Source of the DNA: UBA1388 sp964555515
Lineage (GTDB): Bacteria; Patescibacteriota; Microgenomatia; UBA1400; PJMF01
DNA length: 47,216 nt
Assembly: GCA_964555515.1 (NCBI GenBank)
Contig: CAZKSJ010000006.1
Coordinates: 1-47,216, forward strand
Direction of reading: 5' to 3'
The notes below the pieces were generated by a model. That model made no database searches. It saw nothing but the letters and a program-made list of their open reading frames with translations, and was not told the origin of the DNA. The stretch's first letter is position 1, and the number at the start of each line of letters is the position of its first letter. Below, one piece after another: positions 8,535 to 16,056 of this stretch. The position numbers and the translations under genes are program-made.

Positions 8535-8969
8535 TTACTTGCTTGTCACCTTTGCTGGGATATCTTGATCTGATGGGTCAGCTGTATCTTTATCAACTTC
8601 AGTTGCAATCTGGCCTTCAGCGGTTGATGTTCCCACTTCAAAATCAATTCCTTCCTCAATTACCAACAGATGCCTTAAGACATGTTGATTAAGTTGTACA
8701 TCCCGATTAAAGAGTTGGATTTGATTTGTTTCCATCTCAATCTTGAGATGTTTGTAATCTGCCTCAAGATATTTTTTACCCCCATGCTGAATGGTGTAAG
8801 CCAAGGTTTTTTTACCCCAATCTTCAGTCTTGACAATTTTCCCCTTGTATTTTTTGATGAGTTTTTCCACTTGATCAACAACTGCCTTTGATTCATCACT
8901 AGATAAACCAGTAGAAACCAAGTAGGTCAACTCATAAGTGCGAATCCGCTTATCTTGCGGGATTTTCAT
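8535..8969 (-). CDS. rpsF: 30S ribosomal protein S6 with C-terminal extension
   Basis: S6 binds the 16S central domain together with S18. The 144 aa exceed the usual 95-105. The ferredoxin-like core (YELTYLVS, the DWGKKTLAYTIQHGGKKYLE strand region, NQHVLRHLLV) ends near residue 110, and about 35 residues of acidic, Thr/Asp-rich, probably disordered tail follow. Start ATG 8969 has a strong AAAGGAG site. First gene of the ssb/rpsR operon. Its leader holds an extended -10 and a hairpin. Confidence 0.95.
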   Translation of the reverse strand: MKIPQDKRIRTYELTYLVSTGLSSDESKAVVDQVEKLIKKYKGKIVKTEDWGKKTLAYTIQHGGKKYLEADYKHLKIEMETNQIQLFNRDVQLNQHVLRHLLVIEEGIDFEVGTSTAEGQIATEVDKDTADPSDQDIPAKVTSK

Positions 8970-9005
8970 GTTGCTCCTTTCTTTTGCTGCTTGAGAGCGA
9001 TTGGT

Positions 9006-9030
9006 TTTTCCTGCCTAGTTGACGGGAAAA
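9006..9030 (-). promoter_or_regulatory. Hairpin in the rpsF leader (candidate S6:S18 autoregulatory element)
   Basis: On the minus strand TTTTCC pairs with GGAAAA around a 13-nt loop starting CG, between the promoter and the rpsF Shine-Dalgarno. S6:S18-binding leaders are known before rpsF in many bacteria. The assignment here rests only on position and a stem-loop next to a CCCG stretch. Confidence 0.3.
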
Positions 9031-9043
9031 CAAACAGCGGGGT

Positions 9044-9052
9044 ATTATAACA
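9044..9052 (-). promoter_or_regulatory. Extended -10 promoter of rpsF operon
   Basis: Minus-strand TGTTATAAT (TGn plus perfect TATAAT). It leaves a leader of about 65-70 nt before the rpsF ATG. Confidence 0.6.
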
Positions 9053-9137
9053 TAGTTGGAGAATGTATAGTCTGTGGGATCGACACAGTTGTGAAGAATT
9101 GATATGTTGGATGAAGTTACTTTATCAGAAGGAAATT

Positions 9138-9605
9138 ATGTCAGAACAACAAACAAATCATGAGTCTCAGGGTGGCAATCAGGATATTTGAGATCAAGTT
9201 GCCGACTTATTAGCAACAATAAGTGCGCGGGATTCACAAAATGAGCAAGAAATAGTGGGTCAGGCAAATGCGGTTGTCGAAGGAGCTGTACAATCGCAAC
9301 AGGTTTCTGAAATCTTAGAAGCAAAACTTGAAGTATTTCTCGGAAAAGTAGTCGACAGGTTAAAAGAAATCAGAGCAACGAAAGAAACAATACGTCAAGA
9401 GAAATTGGATCGAATTAATAACGCCGACGATTCTATTATTGAGAGTGAATCAACTCCTAAAAGTGAAGAGCATCTTAAACTCAATGGTATTGTTGTAAAT
9501 ATCTCATCATATCTTGAAAATAGAGATTCTCTACTTGCACCTCAAAAAGAACAGCAGGTGAGAAAGTTACTAGAAGAAATTAAAGAATATTTTCAATCAA
9601 AATAG
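9138..9605 (+). pseudogene. Small acidic protein gene with in-frame TGA at codon 18
   Basis: An ATG at 9138 with a strong Shine-Dalgarno (AGAAGGA, 9128-9134) opens a frame that reads 17 codons, meets TGA at 9189-9191, then stays open to TAG at 9605 (155 codons in all). The part after TGA continues the same hydrophilic Gln/Glu/Ser style and then a Lys/Glu-rich, probably coiled-coil stretch. A GTG at 9255 could start a 116-aa product but has no good ribosome site. Options are a nonsense mutation (perhaps TGG to TGA), a base error, or readthrough. No family recognised. Confidence 0.6.
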
Positions 9606-9667
9606 TACCGTGAATAAAACTAAATTCATCTGAATGAGTGTTGATCTCTAAAGGACAAATTTGAGTA

Positions 9668-10777
9668 TTACTTCCCAATTAAAAACTCCACCACATCACC
9701 CTCTTGCATGACGTAGGTACGGCCTTCGGTGCGGACTTTGCCTGCGTCCTTGGCGTTTTTCCAGCCGCCTAGCTCAACAAACAACTCATAGTCAATCACT
9801 CTGGCCGAAATCATTTTTGACTCAAAATCGGTGTGAATCACGCCGGCGGCTTTTCTAGCAGTTGTCCCGATGGGAATCGTCCACGCCCTCACTTCCAACT
9901 CACCTGCGGTTAAGAAACTTTGCAACTTCAGAGTCTTATAAGCAGCAGCAATCAGCCGATCCAATCCGCTTGCGCGCAAACCCAAGTCTTGCAGATACAA
10001 CTGGCGATCCTCATCATCCAAGCTCGCCAGTTCACTCTCAATTTGATTGCACATCACAATTACTTGTGAAGGGTCAACCCCAAATTCGTCGGCATATTTA
10101 TCCGTCATCCGCTCCACTTCAGATTCCGTCAATTGCTGTTCACTCACATTGATCACAAACAATTCTGGCTTGGCGCTCAGGAGCGACAATTCCTTGGCCA
10201 CTAATTCACAAGTCGCGGTATCAACACCCAATTGTTGATTCTCAATTGCTTGTCTAATAGTATGTCCTGCTTGAATTTCTCCCAAAAAGTGCTTGATGAT
10301 CTGCCACCGCTCCTTGTCACTGCGCTCCACCGATCCTTTTGGCTCGGGTTGTTTTTCTAAAGTCGCTAAATCGGCAAACTGTAGTTCCAGCCTCACTACA
10401 TCAAGATCAGTCCGCGGATCTACCGCTCCTTCCCGCACCACATTTTCATCTTCAAATCGGCGCAAAACATGACAAATTGCCGCTGTTTCTCTGATGTGTG
10501 CTAAAAATTTGTTACCTAATCCCTCCCCTTTATGCGCCCCAGCCACTAATCCAGCAATGTCTACAAACTCCACCATCGCTGGCTTGATCGTGTCTGTCTT
10601 AACAATCTTCGCCAACACGTCTAACCGATCATCCGGCACCGGCACGACCCCCACATTGGGCTCAATCGTGGCAAATGGATAATTAGCCGCCAAAGCCTGT
10701 TGTTCTTTTAACAGCGCGTTGAAAAGAGTTGATTTACCAACGTTGGGTAAACCGACGATGCCGATTGAGAGTGCCAT
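9668..10777 (-). CDS. ychF: YchF-type OBG-family ATPase
   Basis: Universally conserved P-loop NTPase that binds ribosomes and prefers ATP; 369 aa, normal length. G1 is GLPNVGKST, G3 DIAGLVAGAHKGEGLG, and the G4 position reads NVSE (NxxE) rather than NKxD, the known signature of ATP preference in YchF. A helical insert and the C-terminal TGS-like domain (ending GDVVEFLIGK) follow. ATG 10777 has no Shine-Dalgarno. TATAAT (10787-10792) ends 9 nt upstream, suggesting a leaderless start. That box lies just after the relE-like stop. Confidence 0.96.
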   Translation of the reverse strand: MALSIGIVGLPNVGKSTLFNALLKEQQALAANYPFATIEPNVGVVPVPDDRLDVLAKIVKTDTIKPAMVEFVDIAGLVAGAHKGEGLGNKFLAHIRETAAICHVLRRFEDENVVREGAVDPRTDLDVVRLELQFADLATLEKQPEPKGSVERSDKERWQIIKHFLGEIQAGHTIRQAIENQQLGVDTATCELVAKELSLLSAKPELFVINVSEQQLTESEVERMTDKYADEFGVDPSQVIVMCNQIESELASLDDEDRQLYLQDLGLRASGLDRLIAAAYKTLKLQSFLTAGELEVRAWTIPIGTTARKAAGVIHTDFESKMISARVIDYELFVELGGWKNAKDAGKVRTEGRTYVMQEGDVVEFLIGK

Positions 10778-10786
10778 AGTACACCA

Positions 10787-10792
10787 ATTATA
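10787..10792 (-). promoter_or_regulatory. -10 box of ychF
   Basis: Perfect TATAAT on the minus strand, 9 nt from the ychF ATG. One of the leaderless-type starts listed under findings. Confidence 0.45.
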
Positions 10793-10797
10793 AACTA

Positions 10798-11057
10798 CTA
10801 GTACACCTCATCGTGGGTACCAATGTCTAAACACAAAATTGTATCCTGATGAATTGAAAATATTAGTCGAATATCACTTGAAATCGAAATCGACCAGTTT
10901 TCTTTTCCAGAAAGTTTATGAAGTCTTAATGAGTGTGTTGAGGATTGGCCATGATATGCTCGAGTTTTTTCTGAATAGATCCAGATAACTTTGGATTACC
11001 CGTAACTAATTTCTTCAACTTCCTTTCAAAAGCAGAAGAAAAATAAATTGAATACAT
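10798..11057 (-). pseudogene. RelE/YafQ-type toxin, frameshifted
   Basis: Starting at ATG 11057, 7 nt after the antitoxin stop, the minus strand encodes the N-terminal half of a RelE-superfamily toxin (SSAFERKLKKLVTGNP). It then hits TAA after about 30 codons. One base later the frame continues as SLRLHKLSGKENWSIS and ends with DIGTHDEVY and TAG at 10798, the typical C-terminus of these mRNA interferases. The span of 260 nt is one base short of a whole number of codons. A deletion near 10935-10942 (around CACACTCA on the minus strand) explains it. Either a dead toxin or an indel error. Confidence 0.8.
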
Positions 11058-11064
11058 GCAATAT

Positions 11065-11298
11065 TTACAGAGATTCAAAATACTTGGCTAGTTCTCTTTT
11101 ATCCTCGAATGATACTCCCTCACCCTTGCGTTTAGCTTGCATTGCCTCTTGTGCCATTCTGTCGTACTTGTCTTTGGCAATAACATGACGCAATGAATCT
11201 CTAACCAAGTCGCTGAATGAAGCATGAAGACCCCTATCAACAAGTTTTTGAGCATCTTTTTTTAGCTGGAGAGGTAGAGAGATGTTAATTGTATTCAT
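11065..11298 (-). CDS. Ribbon-helix-helix antitoxin of a RelE-type toxin
   Basis: A 77-aa protein. The N-terminal strand and helices (TINISLPLQLKKDAQKLVD, then SFSDLVRDSLRHVI) match CopG/ParD-type DNA-binding antitoxins. The C-terminal part (EGVSFEDKRELAKYFESL) would wrap the toxin. ATG 11298 starts the ribbon; an upstream in-frame ATG at 11313 falls inside the operator palindrome. The gene precedes the frameshifted RelE-like toxin by 7 nt. Likely autoregulated through the palindrome overlapping its start. Confidence 0.8.
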   Translation of the reverse strand: MNTINISLPLQLKKDAQKLVDRGLHASFSDLVRDSLRHVIAKDKYDRMAQEAMQAKRKGEGVSFEDKRELAKYFESL

Positions 11299-11332
11299 AC
11301 AACTATCACACAATAATTGTATGTGATGTCAA
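11296..11332 (-). promoter_or_regulatory. Promoter and operator of the RHH/RelE locus
   Basis: A -35 TTGACA (11327-11332, minus strand) is followed by a palindrome with CATACAA (11296-11302) and TTGTATG (11317-11323) as arms, plus further matching bases inside. The -10 is poor (GATAGT-like). The palindrome overlaps the antitoxin ATG, as expected for antitoxin autorepression. Confidence 0.55.
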
Positions 11333-11344
11333 TTCGTTTAATTC

Positions 11345-11758
11345 TTATTCAACTTGATCAGGTAAAATCCTCTTCACAGGCAGCTGATCAAAATCTTTGT
11401 CATAACTGACAACTCGGTACTTTTTCTTATCTAAAGCATGCCAAGCTATAACACAATCAGTATACTTAACTTTTCGCCGATAGTACTGATTAATCGCCCA
11501 AATATAATCATAGCCATTAACCACTTTCAGATTGTTTAAATTCAGAACTCCTTTTACGGCCTGCACTACATCTCTTTTATCCAACTTGTAAAATGAAGTT
11601 AGCACCCACACCATTTCTGAAAGCACGATGCTTGGTGTCACTGCATCAATCTTATTAGTCTTGACTTTGCGCAAGAAATCGACACATTCCTGGCAAGCTT
11701 GAACGTCATCCTTGACTAACGTTCTCAAAAAAATATTAGTATCTACCACATAAATCAT
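11345..11758 (-). CDS. VapC-family PIN-domain toxin (first locus)
   Basis: Putative Mg-dependent ribonuclease, 137 aa. PIN acidic residues are in place: Asp in VVDTNIF (about 6), Glu in VLSEMVWVL (about 47), Asp in YTDCVIA (about 99) and Asp in SYDKDFD (about 117). The start codon follows the AbrB antitoxin stop with no gap (TAG then ATG), typical of translational coupling. A paralogous AbrB/VapC pair lies at 33.3-34.0 kb. Confidence 0.9.
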   Translation of the reverse strand: MIYVVDTNIFLRTLVKDDVQACQECVDFLRKVKTNKIDAVTPSIVLSEMVWVLTSFYKLDKRDVVQAVKGVLNLNNLKVVNGYDYIWAINQYYRRKVKYTDCVIAWHALDKKKYRVVSYDKDFDQLPVKRILPDQVE

Positions 11759-12004
11759 CTAGACTCTTTCATACTCCTTTTCCATTGCTTGCCGAGCTTC
11801 TAAAACAGATTTGCTCTTGTTTGCTTTTGGCTGCAAGCTACCAGCTAAATCTAACACATCAAGGGTAGGTTTAATATTGATTACTTTGCCTGACTTAGTC
11901 AACTCAATCTCTACTTGGTCATAAGCAGTAATGCCGAGTGCTTGACGCATAGACTTTGGAAGAGTCACCTGCCCTTTTTGAGTGACAGTAGTAGTAAATT
12001 TCAT
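11759..12004 (-). CDS. AbrB/MazE-type (SpoVT fold) antitoxin (first locus)
   Basis: An 81-aa swapped-hairpin AbrB protein: TTVTQKGQVTLPKSMRQALGI is the family signature. The C-terminal 35 residues (Lys/Glu/Ala-rich) likely bind VapC. ATG 12004 starts the conserved domain; the longer frame upstream runs through the promoter and is discarded. It would repress its own promoter through three copies of an 8-bp box. Confidence 0.9.
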   Translation of the reverse strand: MKFTTTVTQKGQVTLPKSMRQALGITAYDQVEIELTKSGKVINIKPTLDVLDLAGSLQPKANKSKSVLEARQAMEKEYERV

Positions 12005-12061
12005 AGTATTACATGTATTTATAGTAATACTATTTATATCAGTAATACTTAAGGGTGTCAA
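12005..12061 (-). promoter_or_regulatory. Promoter with three operator boxes of the first vapBC locus
   Basis: Minus-strand -35 TTGACA (12056-12061), 17-bp spacer, -10 TATAAA (12033-12038). The octamer AGTATTAC, or its complement GTAATACT, occurs at 12005-12012, 12024-12031 and 12042-12049. One copy is in the spacer, one directly after the -10 and one next to the ATG. This is a strong case for antitoxin autoregulation. Confidence 0.75.
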
Positions 12062-12160
12062 ATGGTGCGTCATTGGTGCTGTCATCATACAATGCCCATC
12101 TTACATAAACTGTAGAGTGGACATTTCAAATGAAAAATAAAAGGTGAAACTCCAGCAACT

Positions 12161-12655
12161 TTAACAAATTTCTGCGACTTGCGGCTGAACTAAGCGTCGA
12201 TAATCGATTGAATTCATGGCAACAGAAAATCTTTTATCACCAGCATTGAAAATAATCACTTCATGATTGAAAAGTGCTTGGTCAGCAATAACCTTCAACC
12301 CAAACAAGTTGCCAAAGGGCGGCACTCCCCCGAGCTGTACCCCATCAGTAATTATTAGTACTTCTTCCTCAGTCGCAAACCGTAGATCTTTACTCTGCAA
12401 TGCCTGTTTCACTTTGAACTTGTCAAACTTCTGATCACCAGACATGACTAACATCACAAATTCCTTTTCTTGATTTGGGCGCTTAATGCGGACAATCAAT
12501 GCTTTCGCCCCTTGACTCAATGTGTAACCCGTCCGAACGAGAGCTGCTTCTTCACTCGTCCTAACGGGCTGATGTGCAAAAGATTCAAACCAACATCCCT
12601 CTGTTTTTAAAAGGTCAACAATTTTATGGATAACTGGATGATAATCATCATTCAT
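12161..12655 (-). CDS. YbaK/ProX-type aminoacyl-tRNA deacylase-like protein
   Basis: A 164-aa protein of the tRNA-edit (YbaK) fold; relatives hydrolyse mischarged tRNA such as Cys-tRNA-Pro. Visible family features are the N-terminal helix with a Cys-containing segment, GAKALIVRIK with a conserved Lys, and the GGVPPFGNLFGLKVI loop near the active site. As a free-standing domain it probably edits in trans. Substrate specificity cannot be read from sequence. It starts about 30 bp after the upstream minus-strand gene and may be co-transcribed with it. Confidence 0.8.
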   Translation of the reverse strand: MNDDYHPVIHKIVDLLKTEGCWFESFAHQPVRTSEEAALVRTGYTLSQGAKALIVRIKRPNQEKEFVMLVMSGDQKFDKFKVKQALQSKDLRFATEEEVLIITDGVQLGGVPPFGNLFGLKVIADQALFNHEVIIFNAGDKRFSVAMNSIDYRRLVQPQVAEIC

Positions 12656-12686
12656 AACTGATTTAGAAAAATTTCTGCTAGCTGAA

Positions 12687-13313
12687 TTATAAATTAGTCC
12701 CCGTTACTTTTTCCAATACTCTATTTTGTACCCGAAAATATTGACTTAGCTGCTGATTTAACTTAACACTTCTTTCTGAACCTACCTCCGCCTGGACATA
12801 CTTAATCACGATCAAGCCATTGGGCTCAATCTGAATATTTTGAGGAATGACGTTATTTTCTAAAGCGATGGCGTTGGTGCCTTGAAAATTTCCATCCTGA
12901 TTGATGGCGGCAACAACATAATAAGTGACTTGATCAACATTTATTTCTTCTGCCAGAATCAGGGCTGCATCACGGTCACGATCATTATCCAAATCACCAG
13001 CAACTGGCGCGCTAATCACCGAAATCTGACCAGCTATTAATTGAGCGTGATTGTTCATTTGCACCGCGTCGCCATCTATAAAGCTGATCGAAACTTCATT
13101 GATCATATAAGTCGTATTCAATGGATCAGCCCCCGTGGCTGAGGGCTGTAGGGTGTTTTGGAGAGGCTGATCAAATTTTTCTTCGGCAACTGTATCTTCG
13201 ATTAATTGAGCAGAACGTAAATCCGCTTGATTTTTACTCAAAATCACCACCAAAAAGATGAAACCCAATAATACCCCAGCTCCGACGATAAATAATGTTT
13301 TGCTGTACATCAA
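12687..13313 (-). CDS. Membrane-anchored hypothetical protein with Asp-rich repeat-like domain
   Basis: A 208-aa protein with one N-terminal membrane helix (about residues 7-25) and an external domain. The centre carries AGDLDNDRDRDAALIL, resembling a calcium-binding or FG-GAP-like DxDxDG turn, followed by TYYVVAAINQDGNFQGTNAIAL. This pattern occurs in uncharacterised secreted bacterial proteins; function is unknown. No lipobox Cys. The gene lies about 30 bp upstream of the deacylase gene. Confidence 0.7.
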   Translation of the reverse strand: MMYSKTLFIVGAGVLLGFIFLVVILSKNQADLRSAQLIEDTVAEEKFDQPLQNTLQPSATGADPLNTTYMINEVSISFIDGDAVQMNNHAQLIAGQISVISAPVAGDLDNDRDRDAALILAEEINVDQVTYYVVAAINQDGNFQGTNAIALENNVIPQNIQIEPNGLIVIKYVQAEVGSERSVKLNQQLSQYFRVQNRVLEKVTGTNL

Positions 13314-13529
13314 AATCCAGAATCGCTTCCGTTTAAATTGTCAACGTAATTGATATCACCAGTGAGAATACCTGCAATATAATCAATCAAACAAAAATTA
13401 TCAAGCCAGGAAATTTAGTGCAGCTTAGTTGTGACTTCGGCAAACGTGTTGGGTTAGGCAACAAAGCCTGATTTGCTGCAGCTGCCTCATCATTTGTGTT
13501 TAAGCTACATCCTTATCTTAAACAAAACT

Positions 13530-14120
13530 CTAAGTTTGATACCGATCAATCAGCGCACTTAACTTATTTTTGTCAATCAAAATCACTCTATTCTTCTTTG
13601 CCATTTTTCTGGCTGCTTCAGAAAAATGGCCAGTGGTGATCACCATAGCGACATCCTTATCATAAAACTCGCGAGCTGAGGAAATTGCCTGAATAGCAGC
13701 TACTCCCACTAGATTGTGATCACTATAGCGCTTGGCTTGGATCGCATAGCTAACGCCATTTTTTTGAGCGAAAAGATCTGCGCCATAATCGCCTTGTTGT
13801 GGGGTAACCTTCACCGATGTGTATCCGTCTTTTTTTAACAAATCGCCTAGATAATATTCAAAAGCAATACCATCCATCTTTTCTACCTCAGATTTTTGTA
13901 AAGATAGCAGTCTCCTACTCTTACGATGCTCCCAAAAAATCACCGCCACCACTCCCATCACGATTAGTGTCAGCAGCAAAATCACAATGATGATCAACAT
14001 CTTTTTTGGATCGAAACCACTCCACTGCCATAAACCAAAGCCAACCAACACCAATCCAAGCAAACCGGCAAATAGGTTGTCAGAAATAAACTGGTTTCTT
14101 CTTCTGGGTCGATACCTCAT
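13530..14120 (-). CDS. Membrane-anchored Mrr-type (PD-(D/E)xK) nuclease
   Basis: About 196 aa. A basic N-terminus is followed by two membrane helices (about residues 12-32 and 38-58), then a soluble restriction-endonuclease-like domain. Its active-site pattern is GDYGADLFAQ with IQAKRY (D-x(n)-QxK), as in Mrr_cat. The C-terminus is basic. Mrr relatives cut methylated DNA; this membrane-tethered form is seen in many bacteria without a known role. No methyltransferase is adjacent. ATG 14120 begins the basic segment; a GTG at 14153 is possible. Confidence 0.8.
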   Translation of the reverse strand: MRYRPRRRNQFISDNLFAGLLGLVLVGFGLWQWSGFDPKKMLIIIVILLLTLIVMGVVAVIFWEHRKSRRLLSLQKSEVEKMDGIAFEYYLGDLLKKDGYTSVKVTPQQGDYGADLFAQKNGVSYAIQAKRYSDHNLVGVAAIQAISSAREFYDKDVAMVITTGHFSEAARKMAKKNRVILIDKNKLSALIDRYQT

Positions 14121-14200
14121 TTGAATACTTTTTTTACTCTTACCTTCCCGCACCTAATTTCTTATTCAATACTTACATTCCATTGTTAGCATGTAACCAT

Positions 14201-14287
14201 ATGAAAGCAAGTACCATCACCGGCCTGGAAATGTTTTTCGCTTTGGCTGCGGCGATCGGTCTGTTTGTGATGAGCGGTTTTCAGTAA
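14201..14287 (+). CDS. Possible 28-aa single-pass membrane peptide
   Basis: ATG 14201 to TAA 14287 encodes a short peptide that starts MKASTITGLE and continues as one hydrophobic helix ending GLFVMSGFQ. A small hairpin followed by T5 (14291-14306) sits 3 nt downstream, which supports a real transcript. There is no clear Shine-Dalgarno. It lies divergent to the Mrr-type gene and convergent to the polyprenyl synthase gene. Confidence 0.35.
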   Translation: MKASTITGLEMFFALAAAIGLFVMSGFQ

Positions 14288-14290
14288 GCT

Positions 14291-14306
14291 GCTCGTAGAG
14301 CTTTTT
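14291..14306 (+). terminator. Short hairpin plus T5
   Basis: GCTC (14291-14294), loop GTA, GAGC (14298-14301), then TTTTT. The stem is only 4 bp, extendable with mismatches, so it is weak. Confidence 0.3.
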
Positions 14307-14318
14307 ATAAAGCGAAGA

Positions 14319-15392
14319 TTATCGCTTGCGGTCAACCATGAATTTAGCGAAATATTTCAACCAGTCTTTGAGTTCGTTTGTAATGCTCGCCTGCTGAATT
14401 AGATTTGTTAGCTGATCGACTTCCAATGTGAGTTGTTGATCAACCCGGTCGGTAATCCCCAAATCTATCAACTTGTTCTTCAACCACGAAACTTGTCCCA
14501 AACTAGTTAAGGGGTTGCCATAGATCTGAAGAAGCTCAGTTTTTTGCGCATGCTCAGAATTAGATAAATACAAGTAATACAAAGTTTTTTTGCCGCTCAA
14601 CACATCGCTGGTATTTGACTTACCTGTTTCTACTTCTTCACCATAAAGACCCAACTTATCATCACTCAACTGATAGACTAAACCTAATTGATCGCCAATT
14701 TTTTCAAGTTCCTCAACTTGATTGAGGCTAAGTCCGGCCAAAACAGCGCCTGTCATTAGTGGCCAGCGACCAGTATATCTGCCAGTCTTGCCAATATACA
14801 TGGCATATATTTGTGCTTTGGTGACTAACTGCTTTTGTGACGCGAACCGCACATCTTCCATCTCTGCTAGCACTAGTCTGGATAATTCCTGGTTACTTTT
14901 GAGTAACAAAGTACGATATAGGTTGGCTGGTAACTCTAAATTTACCAAAACTTCCTCGGCAATGAAAAATAGCAGATCCGCGATGCAAATTGCCGCGCTG
15001 ATCCCAAACTGCTCAGGATCTTGAATCTTCCTTTCCCTAGCAAGTTGAGCAAAATGAAAATGAGCGGTGGGCAAATTTCTCCTGGTAGGAGATTGATCAA
15101 TAATGTCGTCATGAATTAGAATACCCGTGCCGAAGATTTCAATCGCCGCTGCCGCTAGCTCAGCCTGCTGGCGATATTGTTCACTTCCCAGTAAATTCAG
15201 TACAGATAGTAGGAGAGTAGCTCTGACCATTTTGCCACTACAAGCTAGCTGCCTGGCGTAAGCAATAAACTCTTCATCTAGATCAAATTTTCGATTCGCT
15301 GCTAAATATTCATCCAAACACTTGACTAAAACTGGGCAAATTAGCTGATGAGTTGTTTGCAGATCATGCGCAACACCATTGGTTTTGATCAT
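14319..15392 (-). CDS. Polyprenyl diphosphate synthase
   Basis: Trans-isoprenyl diphosphate synthase, 357 aa, condensing isopentenyl diphosphate with an allylic primer. The first Asp-rich motif is HDDIIDQSPTRR (about residue 96, DDxxD plus basic residues). The second is QLSDDKLG (about 240), the DDxLG form common in GGPP-type enzymes. No other isoprenoid gene is nearby, so the cell may take up precursors or encode the pathway elsewhere. ATG 15392 is chosen for its AGGAGG site 8 nt upstream; a GTG at 15401 overlaps that site. Confidence 0.9.
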   Translation of the reverse strand: MIKTNGVAHDLQTTHQLICPVLVKCLDEYLAANRKFDLDEEFIAYARQLACSGKMVRATLLLSVLNLLGSEQYRQQAELAAAAIEIFGTGILIHDDIIDQSPTRRNLPTAHFHFAQLARERKIQDPEQFGISAAICIADLLFFIAEEVLVNLELPANLYRTLLLKSNQELSRLVLAEMEDVRFASQKQLVTKAQIYAMYIGKTGRYTGRWPLMTGAVLAGLSLNQVEELEKIGDQLGLVYQLSDDKLGLYGEEVETGKSNTSDVLSGKKTLYYLYLSNSEHAQKTELLQIYGNPLTSLGQVSWLKNKLIDLGITDRVDQQLTLEVDQLTNLIQQASITNELKDWLKYFAKFMVDRKR

Positions 15393-15515
15393 CGTCTCCA
15401 CCTCCTACTTGCGAGCCTTTTATTTCTTAACCTAGCTTAAGACGTTCATCAGACGGGTTCTAACTCTAATTCTGACTCAACTGCCAACTGTTTATCGGGT
15501 GGAATCTGAAACTGA

Positions 15516-15935
15516 CTACTTAATGAGAGCAGATTCTGATACCGATTGAGCCTTATTTTGACCTTCATCCCGGATTTTGAGTACCTCATAAATTTTTTGA
15601 CGAATAGTTTCAAAATTAGTCTGGGCTTTTACGTAACAAGCCACAGCCTGATATTCCTTGGCAGTCTTTTCCTGGTCGTCTAAATTGGTCATCACGATCA
15701 CCGGCATCTGTGCTAAATTCGCATCCTGGCGCATTTGTCTCAGCACATCAAAACCATTCATCTTGCCAGCCAGCATAATATCAAGCAACACCAGGTCTGG
15801 TCTAAAGCTAGTCAGCTCTTGCAGCGCTTCTTCGCCGGTGCGCACAAAAACAATTTCAAAATCTTCCTCTGCCAACTGGTCTAAATATGATTCAGACGTC
15901 ATCGAATCATCTTCTACTAACAAAATTTTTTTCAT
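15516..15935 (-). CDS. Orphan CheY-like response regulator
   Basis: A single receiver domain of about 139 aa with no output domain. Acidic pocket EDD near residue 10, phospho-acceptor Asp in LVLLDIMLAG (about 53), Thr in VMTN (about 83) and the conserved Lys in CYVKAQ (about 102). It ends in about 15 polar residues. No histidine kinase is adjacent. ATG 15935 is preferred over 15950 because AAAGGTGAG lies directly before it. It probably acts by protein-protein contact. Confidence 0.88.
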   Translation of the reverse strand: MKKILLVEDDSMTSESYLDQLAEEDFEIVFVRTGEEALQELTSFRPDLVLLDIMLAGKMNGFDVLRQMRQDANLAQMPVIVMTNLDDQEKTAKEYQAVACYVKAQTNFETIRQKIYEVLKIRDEGQNKAQSVSESALIK

Positions 15936-16056
15936 CTCACCTTTCGCCATTGGTTGATAAGTCTAGTCACGATTGTGACCTAGTTCATAACCACTTTACA
16001 TGCCTTTCTGGATCAGAACAAGCGGCTACGCCCTCGCGAGTACTTACCCATGATTT

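Noticed and set aside
9189..9191. Alternative genetic code with TGA as Gly or Trp (as in some CPR lineages)
   Set aside because: prfA, the EamA gene, the PBP and others end at TGA where their families end, and no conserved gene here has an internal TGA.
13410..13530. Plus-strand peptide beginning with GTG and containing CDFGKRVGLGNKA resembles the start of ribosomal protein L28
   Set aside because: It lacks the second Cys of the usual motif, stops at TGA after 17 codons, and the downstream sequence is antisense to the Mrr-type gene. Similarity is too short to call even a remnant.
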